A DNA stretch of 5,606 bases from Gammaproteobacteria bacterium (GTDB lineage: Bacteria > Pseudomonadota > Gammaproteobacteria > Chromatiales > Chromatiaceae): contig JAUXGQ010000154.1 in the NCBI GenBank assembly GCA_030621975.1, forward strand, positions 1 through 5,606, read 5' to 3'. Made by a program: the position numbers and the translations under genes. Under the pieces are notes generated by a model. It was given only the letters and a program-made list of their open reading frames with translations, had not been told where the DNA came from and made no database searches. Every line of letters begins with the position of its first letter. The first letter of the stretch is position 1. Positions 1-5,606 of this stretch are shown here, in pieces.

Positions 1-116
1 CGCTGAGCCTGGCCTTCGATGAACGTTACTTCGCCCAAATCCAACGTCATTACCGGGCGATCCACCCCAAGCGCAGCGACCTTTCGGACCGGCCTTGGGA
101 GGACGATCCGTCTTAG
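1..116 (+). CDS. C-terminal end of an unrecognised protein (5' truncated)
   Basis: The frame starting at base 3 is open from the window edge and reads 37 codons to a TAG at 114-116. The visible tail begins LSLAFDERYFAQIQRHYRAI and ends with a charged, probably disordered DRPWEDDPS. The first half could form an amphipathic helix rich in aromatic and basic residues, which looks like real protein rather than chance. An overlapping frame starting at base 19 (81 codons, to 264) gives a low-complexity Ser/Thr/Arg/Phe-rich translation and would read through the hairpin at 228-252, so this shorter tail is preferred. I do not recognise the family and assign no function. The gene is convergent with the toxin-antitoxin operon and ends 220 bases from the toxin stop codon. 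Confidence 0.5.
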   Translation, partial: LSLAFDERYFAQIQRHYRAIHPKRSDLSDRPWEDDPS

Positions 117-227
117 TCGATCCCTCTTTGCCCCCTTGCATGGGCCTATCCTCCGCGCCTTTCGCCTGACCGCGTCAACCGGCCATAAGGCATTCCTGTT
201 CCTGGCCTTTCACGCTAGCCCATTCCT

Positions 228-262
228 ACCCACCACTGTGCATCCGGTGGGTCAATTATTTT
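228..262 (+). terminator. Candidate rho-independent terminator
   Basis: ACCCACC (228-234) pairs perfectly with GGTGGGT (246-252), giving a 7-bp stem with an 11-base loop. It is followed by CAATTATTTT, an imperfect T-rich tract. The opposite strand has no T-run after the stem, so the signal points in the plus direction and fits the gene ending at 116, although it lies 112 bases past that stop. The interrupted T-tract and long loop make it a weak terminator at best. Confidence 0.4.
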
Positions 263-267
263 GAGCA

Positions 268-310
268 ATACCGGGTCAGGTTTTATTAGCGTCAAAGAAT
301 TCCGTCCCCT
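268..310 (-). repeat. Left flanking motif of the toxin-antitoxin cassette (possible repeat remnant)
   Basis: Read on the minus strand, this stretch starts AGGGGACGGAATTC and runs on to AATAAAACCTGACCC. GGGGACGGAATT-type words next to TGACCC-type words resemble short repeats that I recall near IS200-like/REP-associated transposases in proteobacteria; this is from memory and unchecked. The core CGTCCCCT (303-310) is an 8-bp inverted match to AGGGGACG at 1058-1065 on the other side of the toxin-antitoxin operon. It may be a decayed mobile-element end or a coincidence. Confidence 0.25.
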
Positions 311-336
311 GTGCTACAAATTGCGAGTTGAGAGGA

Positions 337-762
337 CTATTCCATGAAGGGGTTATGGATGGTCAATTGTTCTATCCTTTGGCCATGCTGCAGGTCTTCG
401 CTATACAGCATTTTACAGCCGGCTTCGAGCGCGGCTGCGACAATCAGGCTGTCGTAAAAGCTGAATCGATAACGTGACTGGATATCCAGGCCGCGTTGAT
501 AAAGGATCGGGTTTGGGCTTACCTTCCACAGAGGGATCAAAATGTTATGCAGATAACGGTCAGCCATTTGGTGGTCCAGTGGGATGTGCGCCTTGCTTAA
601 ACCTGCGTTTAGGCACTCCTGTACAACTTGATAACTGATACAGGATTGACCGGTTTCAAGGGCAGTGTGGATTATGCCGGAGGCAATGGCGTGTTTAATG
701 GGGTCTGAATCATCGATATTGTAAAGAAATACATTGGTATCGATAAAGCTGTCAGCGCTCAT
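337..762 (-). CDS. PIN-domain toxin (VapC-like ribonuclease) of a type II toxin-antitoxin pair
   Basis: This 141-residue protein is a single PIN domain, the usual length for such toxins. The four expected metal-binding acidic residues are all visible: D8 in FIDTNVFLY, E49 in VVQECLN, D104 in FYDSLIVAAAL and D123 in YSEDLQHG. Family knowledge predicts a Mg2+/Mn2+-dependent ribonuclease that cleaves tRNA or other RNA and arrests growth when the antitoxin is degraded; the actual target cannot be read from sequence. The ATG at 760-762 lies inside the end of the antitoxin gene (11-bp overlap), preceded by a modest GGGATGAG ribosome-binding site. This arrangement is typical of translational coupling. 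The gene is intact, with lower GC than the efflux genes. It resembles the PIN group with the NVFLY...QECLN...YDSLI pattern more than classical VapC, so vapC is not assigned as a name. Confidence 0.88.
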   Translation of the reverse strand: MSADSFIDTNVFLYNIDDSDPIKHAIASGIIHTALETGQSCISYQVVQECLNAGLSKAHIPLDHQMADRYLHNILIPLWKVSPNPILYQRGLDIQSRYRFSFYDSLIVAAALEAGCKMLYSEDLQHGQRIEQLTIHNPFME

Positions 763-973
763 TCATCTCATCCCGGCTGAGTTTTCGGCCAATTCGCACC
801 TTCCCCTTCAGGTCATCCATTAACGCATCGAATTCATCCAGCCGTTTTTTTCGCTGGGCGTAGTCTTCCAACCAAAGCCGAAACTGCTCGTTAAGGGTGG
901 TGTGCTCGGCAACTGCACGCTGACGCGCTGCTTTTATCAGGTGTTCATCCGCGCTTAAGGTGATGTTTTTCAT
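752..973 (-). CDS. Ribbon-helix-helix-like antitoxin partner of the PIN toxin
   Basis: This is a 73-residue, highly charged protein, first gene of the operon. Residues 2-7 (KNITLS) form a probable beta strand, followed by two helices at about 8-22 and 26-40 separated by a short turn (EHTTL). That is the layout of ribbon-helix-helix (CopG/Arc-type) DNA-binding antitoxins, in which two strands of a dimer insert into the DNA major groove. The C-terminal part (about 41-73: LDEFDALMDDLKGKVRIGRKL and following) would wrap around and inhibit the toxin. The ATG at 971-973 has GAGGG six bases upstream (980-984). Palindromic DNA directly upstream fits autorepression by the antitoxin or the toxin-antitoxin complex. 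The ribbon-helix-helix assignment is from pattern, not from a profile search. The partner role is well supported by the overlap with a PIN toxin. Confidence 0.82.
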   Translation of the reverse strand: MKNITLSADEHLIKAARQRAVAEHTTLNEQFRLWLEDYAQRKKRLDEFDALMDDLKGKVRIGRKLSRDEMNER

Positions 974-990
974 CGTTAGCCCTCTCTAAA

Positions 991-1039
991 ACACGATTCG
1001 TGTGTACACTATTATAGTGCATTGTTGGGACCAGACCAC
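991..1039 (-). promoter_or_regulatory. Promoter and stacked palindromic operator of the toxin-antitoxin operon
   Basis: On the minus strand a perfect TATAAT -10 box occupies 1011-1016. The -35 region near 1033-1039 (TGGTCT or GTGGTC) matches the consensus poorly. Three palindromes sit in a row: ACACGA-T-TCGTGT (991-1003), GTGTACAC (1002-1009) and CACTAT-T-ATAGTG (1007-1019). The last contains the -10 box, and the first two cover the likely transcription start. Bound antitoxin would therefore block RNA polymerase, as expected for an autorepressed toxin-antitoxin operon. The predicted leader is about 30 bases. Confidence 0.65.
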
Positions 1040-1057
1040 AGGACAGGAAGAGAAGGA

Positions 1058-1085
1058 AGGGGACGCCCATGAAATAATAACCTTC
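1058..1085 (+). repeat. Right flanking motif of the toxin-antitoxin cassette (possible repeat remnant)
   Basis: AGGGGACG (1058-1065) is the inverted 8-bp counterpart of 303-310. It continues CCCATGAAATAATAACCTT, and the AATAA...ACCT words loosely echo AATAAAACCT in the left motif read outward. The motif sits just upstream of the toxin-antitoxin promoter, so the two motifs enclose exactly promoter, antitoxin and toxin. Similarity beyond the 8-bp core is weak, and chance is possible. Confidence 0.22.
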
Positions 1086-1235
1086 ATCTCGGCTTTGGAT
1101 TTGTTATAAACGCAGGATGCCCCGCCAAGCCAGAATTGATTGCCCCGGAGCCGTACATGGAATACCGGGTCGGACCAAGGAAACCTATTGATATAACAAG
1201 AAATATGCTTTATATAAGGGCCTAAAATAGCCTTA

Positions 1236-1253
1236 GAAAGCCCTTTTTCGGGC
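1236..1253 (-). terminator. Weak candidate terminator of the efflux operon
   Basis: On the minus strand GCCC-GAAAAA-GGGC is followed by TTTCT, about 100 bases past the pump gene's stop codon. The stem is only 4 bp and the T-run is short, so termination may be inefficient and some readthrough into the toxin-antitoxin operon is possible. It is the best candidate I see in this spacer for this strand. Confidence 0.28.
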
Positions 1254-1350
1254 AAAAATAGCAGCTTTAAGGAATAAAGGGTAACTGACAGGAAGGTGAG
1301 AGGTAGGCGCGATGACACGTTGGATGAAGGAACCGGGGGTTGGTAGGCGC

Positions 1351-4300
1351 TCATCGCGAAACGATGAGAGGTTCATTCTGCGCCTCGTCTTTCCCGTCCA
1401 AACGCCCCAACACACCAAAATCGTCCAGGATGCAGTACAGCGCAGGCACCAGGAACAGGGCGATCAGCGTTGCGGCGGTGAGACCGAAGGCCAGGCTGGC
1501 GGCCATGGGGATGAGGATCTGGGCCTGCAGGCTTTTCTCCAGCAGTAGTGGGGTGAGTCCCGCGATGGTGGTAATGGAGGTGAGCAGGATGGGGCGAAAA
1601 CGCGCCAGGGCGGCGCGCCGCGCCGCCTCTCGTATTGGCGCGCCCTGCCGGCGCGCCTCGCGGATGAACACCACCAGCAGAATGGAGTCGTTCACCACCA
1701 CCCCGAACAAGGAGGCCATGCCGACCATGCTGGGCATGGACAGGTCGATCCCCAACGCCAGGTGCCCGAAGACCACCCCGATCAAGGCGGTGGGGATAAC
1801 CAGCATCACCGTAATCGGGGCCAGATATCCCCGGAACAGCAGCGCCAGCAGCATATAGACCCCCACCAGGCCCAGTAACACGTTGCGCACCAGAGACTGA
1901 CCGGTTTGTTTGGACCTGTCGCTCTCGCCTTCGATGCTGTAGCGGATGTCCGGAAAACGTTCCATCAGTCCGGGCAGGAATTCGCGCTGCGCCAGGGTCA
2001 GCAATTCCTGGGCATTGACCTGCTTGCGGTCCACATCGCCCTGTATGGTCACCGTACGTCGAGCGTCCACCCGGTGCACCCGCGCCCAGCCCCGCACCTC
2101 TTCGATCTCCGCCACCACGTCCAAAGGCACGAGTGCCCCATGGCGGCCCATGATGGTGACTTCGTCCAGGTCTTCGGGGCCTGCGCGGTCGTCGGCCGCC
2201 AGCCTCAGGTTGACCTCGTAGGTCTCGGGCCCGAGGGGGAACTCATCCACCTTGAGGCCCTGGAAGGCGGCGCGAACCTGATCGGCTACGGCGCGGGCGT
2301 CCAGGCCCAGGACCCCCGCCCCCGGCTTGAGGTGCAGGCGATACTCCCGCTTACCGGGGCGCAGGTCGTCGGTGAGGTCGTTGACCCCGGCAAAGCCGTT
2401 GAGCCAGGCCTGAAGCTCGTCGGAGGCCAGTTTCAGACGCTCCAGGTCGTAGCCCAGCAAACGAATATCGATGGGCCGGCCGCCGGGACCGACATCGGGC
2501 TCGGTGTATTTGATGGCGATCACGTCGGGCAGGTCGCCCACCTCTTCGCGCCAGCGGTTCCTGACTTCCTCCAGGGCCGCGTCTCTGCGTTCGGCGCCCA
2601 GCAGATCGGCGGATACCCGCACCACATGGGGGCCGGTCTCGAAGGCATCCGGATTCTGGCCGAAGATGACAGCGACGTTGCGCACCAGGTCCTGTCCCTT
2701 CGGCTGGCGTGGCTTGAAATAGGCATTGACCCGCTCCAGGCCCGCCTGTACCTGTTCCACCACCTGCTCGGTGCGCGCCAGGGGAGTCCCCTGGGGCAAC
2801 AGCACCCTGGCCTCAACCACGTCTCCGTCCAGGTCCGGGAAGCCGACGAACTTGAGCGCGCCGCCGGCGGGAACCGCTACCGCCAGGATCAATAGCATGA
2901 GCACGACGCCGACCGTGAGGTAGCGGTACTCGATGGCCCGGACCAGGAGGGGGCCGAACCAACCCTCGCGCAACGCCTCGAAGCCGCGTTCAAAGCCCTG
3001 ACGGAAGCGGGAGGGCTTGCGTCTTTGCATGTGGGAAAGGGAATGGGCCAGGTGATGCGGCAGGATCAGCAACGCCTCAACCAGGCTCACCGACAGCACC
3101 ACGACAAGCACGATGGGCATTACCCGCAGGATCTGACCCAGCTCGCCGGTGATGAACGCGAGGGAACCGAATACCAGCAGGGTGGTGCCGAAGGAGGAGG
3201 CGATCCCCGGCAGTACCTGCTGTACGCCGAGGATGGCGGCACGCACCGGCGTATCCCCCCTGGCCATGCGGGCGGCGATGTTCTCGGCGATGACAATGGC
3301 GTCGTCCATCAACAGACCTATCCCGATGAGCAGACCCACCATGGAGATCAGGTTGATGGTGACCCCTAGCTGGGCCAGCACGAACAGGGCGCCCAGAAAG
3401 GACACCGGCAGGCCCATGGTGACCCAGAAGCTGTACCTGAAGCTGAAGAACAGCCACAGCACCAGGAACACCAGAAACAGGCCCTGGGCGCCGTTGCGCA
3501 GCAGCATGTCGAGGCGGTCCTGGACCACGGAGGCACGGTCCCGGGTCAGGGTGAGCTCGATACCCGAGGGGGCGCGCTGGCGCTCGGCCGCCACGAATGC
3601 CCGGACCCTGGCGAGCACATCGAGGATGTCCTGGGAACGCGTCTTGGCGACGTCCAGCATGGCGGCGCGGCGGCCGTTGAACAGCACCTTGTCCTCCGCG
3701 CGGTCGAAGCGGTCTGTAATCTCGGCGATCTCGCCCAGACGGATGGCGGCGCCGGTGGCGCCGGAGATGACGACCAGGCCGTGGAAGGCCTCGACGGTCT
3801 TGCGCTGGTCGTCAAAGCGCAGCAACAGATCCTCCTGGCCCCCCTCCAGACGCCCACCGGGGCTGCCCACGCTGTGCCTGCGTACGGCGTCGGCGATATC
3901 GGCGGCGGACAGGCCATATTGGCGCAGACGATGGGCCGGCACCTCGATACGGATGTGATGGTCGGAGAAGCCGCCAATGGTGACGTCGGCGATGTCCTCC
4001 AAGGTCAGCAAGCGTGTCTTCAGGTCCTCGGCGTAGGCCTTCAGCGCCACCGGGTCCTCGGGGCCGGTAACCGCCACCGAGATCACGGGCTCGGTACGTC
4101 GCAGCTCCTCGATGATCGGGACCTCGATCTGGTCCGGGAAGTCGTCGATGGCGTCCACCTCGGACTTCACGTCGTCCAGAAAGCGCATCATATTCTCCCC
4201 TTCGCGCATCACAGCGGTGGCCACGCCCAGGCCCTCCCGGGCCTCGCAACGCATCTCATCCAGGTCGGTGATTGCTTCCAGGGCGTCCTCCAGGCGGCGG

Positions 4301-4485
4301 CAGACGGCATCCTCCACCTCGTCGGCGGTAGCGCCCTTGTAGGTGACGCGCACCTCGACCTCATCGTTTTGGATTTCGGGGAGTGTCTCGCGCTGCAGAC
4401 CCGGGAGCGTAACCAGGCCGATGAGCAGCAAGGCGGCCATCAGCAGGTTGGCCGCCGTGGGGTGGCGTACGAACCAGCCGATCAT
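1351..4485 (-). CDS. RND-family efflux pump, inner-membrane permease (AcrB-like)
   Basis: This complete 1044-residue protein has the normal length for an RND drug/proton antiporter of the hydrophobe/amphiphile efflux type. It shows the duplicated RND plan: TM1 at about 12-30, a large periplasmic loop (about 35-330), TM2-TM6 (about 334-477), TM7 (about 522-543), a second periplasmic loop (about 545-865) and TM8-TM12 (about 868-1016). TM4 carries the proton-relay pair D394-D395 in GLLMDDAIVIAEN. R962 and T969 in RFRPILLTS match the AcrB residues R971 and T978. The position of AcrB K940 holds N932, next to D933 (GVVVNDSILLV). Two periplasmic cysteines, C62 and C80, stand out. The start codon overlaps the adaptor stop in ATGA, with a G-rich stretch (GGGGGCGAG) just upstream, so the two genes are co-transcribed and coupled. 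The pump would draw substrates from membrane or periplasm; which ones is unknown. Heavy-metal (CusA-type) function is unlikely given the DD-type TM4 motif. Confidence 0.95.
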   Translation of the reverse strand: MIGWFVRHPTAANLLMAALLLIGLVTLPGLQRETLPEIQNDEVEVRVTYKGATADEVEDAVCRRLEDALEAITDLDEMRCEAREGLGVATAVMREGENMMRFLDDVKSEVDAIDDFPDQIEVPIIEELRRTEPVISVAVTGPEDPVALKAYAEDLKTRLLTLEDIADVTIGGFSDHHIRIEVPAHRLRQYGLSAADIADAVRRHSVGSPGGRLEGGQEDLLLRFDDQRKTVEAFHGLVVISGATGAAIRLGEIAEITDRFDRAEDKVLFNGRRAAMLDVAKTRSQDILDVLARVRAFVAAERQRAPSGIELTLTRDRASVVQDRLDMLLRNGAQGLFLVFLVLWLFFSFRYSFWVTMGLPVSFLGALFVLAQLGVTINLISMVGLLIGIGLLMDDAIVIAENIAARMARGDTPVRAAILGVQQVLPGIASSFGTTLLVFGSLAFITGELGQILRVMPIVLVVVLSVSLVEALLILPHHLAHSLSHMQRRKPSRFRQGFERGFEALREGWFGPLLVRAIEYRYLTVGVVLMLLILAVAVPAGGALKFVGFPDLDGDVVEARVLLPQGTPLARTEQVVEQVQAGLERVNAYFKPRQPKGQDLVRNVAVIFGQNPDAFETGPHVVRVSADLLGAERRDAALEEVRNRWREEVGDLPDVIAIKYTEPDVGPGGRPIDIRLLGYDLERLKLASDELQAWLNGFAGVNDLTDDLRPGKREYRLHLKPGAGVLGLDARAVADQVRAAFQGLKVDEFPLGPETYEVNLRLAADDRAGPEDLDEVTIMGRHGALVPLDVVAEIEEVRGWARVHRVDARRTVTIQGDVDRKQVNAQELLTLAQREFLPGLMERFPDIRYSIEGESDRSKQTGQSLVRNVLLGLVGVYMLLALLFRGYLAPITVMLVIPTALIGVVFGHLALGIDLSMPSMVGMASLFGVVVNDSILLVVFIREARRQGAPIREAARRAALARFRPILLTSITTIAGLTPLLLEKSLQAQILIPMAASLAFGLTAATLIALFLVPALYCILDDFGVLGRLDGKDEAQNEPLIVSR

Positions 4486-5606
4486 GACTCGCCCCCGGCG
4501 CTGGCCAGGATCTCTTCGGTCAGTGCTTCGTCCACCTCCGGCGCGAGCAGCATGCCGGTGATCGCCGGCACCAGATCGGAAACCACCACGCGCTCACCCG
4601 GCCCGACCCCCTCACTGATTACGCTCACTGCGCCCTGGTGGAACAGGACCCTGACCGGTCGGCGCTGCAGCCTGTTGTCGGCATCCGCGATATAGATTGC
4701 CCCACCGCGCACCGCGGAGCGCGGCACCACCACGCGGTCCGGCTGGGTCTTGCCCCTCAGTACAACCTGCACGAACATGCCCTTGGACAGCGGCGGGCGG
4801 TAACCCGGTTTGATCTTCTCGAAGGGCTTGTCCACCGCCACGACCACACCCATGGTGCGGGTTTCCGGATCCACGGTGTCGCTGAAACGCACGAATTCGG
4901 CTTCCCACTCGGCGGTGTGATTGCCCAGGTCCAGGCGTATCAGCGGGCGAAATCCGACGAACGCGGGGAGTCTCTCGCTCAAGCGCTCGATATCCGAATT
5001 CAGGTCGGGATGGCCGATAAACAGGCGGCGCAGGGCGGACATGGCGACCTGGGCCACCACCTCCACCCGGTCCACGGAATCACCTTCGAACAGGCGCTGG
5101 CCTTTGGTCACGTACTGATCACCCTCCACCTGCAGCTTGGCCACCCGCAGGTTGAAAGGGGCGCGAATACTGGTGTGCTCCAGGTCACGCCGGGCCTGGG
5201 CGATCCTGGCCTCCAGCACGCGCCGCTTGGTGGGAATCAGGGCCAGGGTGTTGGTCATGTTCTGCACTGCGATGCGGGTGCTGAGCATGGTGCGTTCGGC
5301 CTCGTCTGCGGCGCTCTCGGAGGTGGTGCCCCGGGTCGCCAGTTCGCGTTTGCGCTTCAGGTCTTTGCGGGTCAGGGCAAGGGTGCGCTCTTCGATGGCC
5401 AGGGATGCGCGGGCGTTCTGCGCCTGCACCTCCAGCTCCGCAAGTTCGGCCTGCGCCTGGGCCAGGATCAATTCGTAGTCCACCGGGTCGATGCGCAGCA
5501 GCAGCCTGTCCCTGGGCAGGATCTCCCCATCGCGCAGGCGAGGGTTGATCTCCACCACCCGGCCTTCCACCTGGGCCACCGCCGTCCACACCCGGGCCGG
5601 CTGCAC
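4482..5606 (-). CDS. RND efflux periplasmic adaptor (membrane fusion protein), N-terminus missing
   Basis: The visible 374 residues end at a TGA (4482-4484) and run off the right edge. The GTG at 5604-5606 is most likely an internal valine codon, because the reading frame enters in the middle of the family's first lipoyl half, so the true start and any signal peptide or lipobox lie outside. Counting from that valine, the domains are a split lipoyl (biotinyl-like) domain at about 10-40 (VEGRVVEINPRLRDGEILP) and 142-176 (SIRAPFNLRVAKLQVEGDQ), a long alpha-helical coiled-coil hairpin between them (about 43-141), a beta-barrel (about 178-290) and a membrane-proximal domain (about 291-355). The helical hairpin should contact the outer-membrane channel and the lower domains the RND pump. 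The gene is first of the two seen in the operon. No outer-membrane factor gene or regulator lies in the window; either could be upstream or elsewhere. Confidence 0.92.
   Translation of the reverse strand: MQPARVWTAVAQVEGRVVEINPRLRDGEILPRDRLLLRIDPVDYELILAQAQAELAELEVQAQNARASLAIEERTLALTRKDLKRKRELATRGTTSESAADEAERTMLSTRIAVQNMTNTLALIPTKRRVLEARIAQARRDLEHTSIRAPFNLRVAKLQVEGDQYVTKGQRLFEGDSVDRVEVVAQVAMSALRRLFIGHPDLNSDIERLSERLPAFVGFRPLIRLDLGNHTAEWEAEFVRFSDTVDPETRTMGVVVAVDKPFEKIKPGYRPPLSKGMFVQVVLRGKTQPDRVVVPRSAVRGGAIYIADADNRLQRRPVRVLFHQGAVSVISEGVGPGERVVVSDLVPAITGMLLAPEVDEALTEEILASAGGES

Larger units (their letters stand above)
1040..1350. other. Intergenic spacer with no convincing gene
   Basis: This spacer lies between the toxin-antitoxin promoter and the end of the pump gene and is visibly more AT-rich than the pump gene. 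It contains the AGGGGACG motif (1058-1065), a frame open on the plus strand from 1073 to a TAA at 1225, and a set of competing hairpin words, GGGC (1218-1221), GCCC (1240-1243) and GGGC (1250-1253). It also holds small inverted repeats at 1265-1279 (CTTTA/TAAAG) and 1331-1341 (AACC/GGTT). The open frame includes a 22-codon ORF (ATG 1157-1159, MEYRVGPRKPIDITRNMLYI) with GGAG six bases upstream. Minus-strand frames of 122 and 61 codons that run across the pump gene's stop region have unconvincing compositions and were not called. Confidence 0.5.

Noticed and set aside
19..264. Plus-strand open frame of 81 codons at the left edge
   Set aside because: Overlaps the more plausible C-terminal frame ending at 116 and runs through the candidate terminator hairpin; low-complexity translation.
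986..1354. Minus-strand open frame of 122 codons between the pump and the antitoxin
   Set aside because: It covers the toxin-antitoxin promoter and operator, has no good ribosome-binding site and no recognisable motif, and starts inside the pump gene's stop hairpin.
1906..2895. Plus-strand open frame of 329 codons opposite the pump gene
   Set aside because: It is the antisense shadow of a clear RND permease in GC-rich DNA; its translation has no recognisable domain and a composition typical of a reversed coding frame.
3043..3063. Histidine cluster HHLAHSLSH at residues 477-485 of the pump, as a metal site
   Set aside because: It lies at the cytoplasmic end of TM6, where LPxHL-type sequences are, as I recall, common in this RND group; nothing else points to metal transport.
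3781..4695. Plus-strand open frame of 304 codons spanning the pump/adaptor junction
   Set aside because: Antisense to two well-supported efflux genes; Gly/His/Leu/Gln-rich translation without a domain.
5604..5606. GTG as the start codon of the adaptor
   Set aside because: It would begin within the first lipoyl half and leave no signal peptide or membrane anchor, so the gene is taken to continue beyond the window.

Overview
The window looks like chromosomal DNA of a GC-rich proteobacterium, most likely a gammaproteobacterium. This rests on the style of the RND efflux proteins and the high GC of the efflux genes; no rRNA or other marker gene is present, so the placement is an inference. By hand count, positions 2161-2220 (efflux gene) are 41/60 G+C, while positions 661-720 (toxin gene) are 29/60.

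Layout, left to right. Positions 1-116 carry the last 37 codons of an unrecognised plus-strand gene. A plus-strand hairpin at 228-252 may terminate it. Positions 337-973 hold a compact minus-strand type II toxin-antitoxin operon: a ribbon-helix-helix-like antitoxin (752-973) followed, with an 11-bp overlap, by a PIN-domain toxin (337-762). Directly upstream (991-1019) lies a run of palindromes that embeds a perfect TATAAT -10 box and looks like an autoregulatory operator. Positions 1040-1350 have no convincing gene; they hold small hairpins, a possible minus-strand terminator and a doubtful 22-codon ORF. Positions 1351-5606 hold a minus-strand tripartite efflux operon: a periplasmic adaptor (4482-5606, N-terminus beyond the window) and a complete inner-membrane RND pump of 1044 residues (1351-4485), joined by a 4-bp ATGA overlap.

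The adaptor and pump would work together with an outer-membrane channel, not encoded here, to expel substrates using the proton gradient. The toxin-antitoxin pair is functionally unrelated and is lower in GC. It lies between the end of the efflux operon and a convergent gene, and is bracketed by short inverted GGGGACG-type motifs (303-310 and 1058-1065), which suggests insertion as a cassette. I saw no rRNA, tRNA, CRISPR array or transposase gene. Nothing here is clearly a new system; the best leads are the toxin-antitoxin cassette boundaries, its stacked-palindrome operator and the unexplained spacer at 1040-1350.
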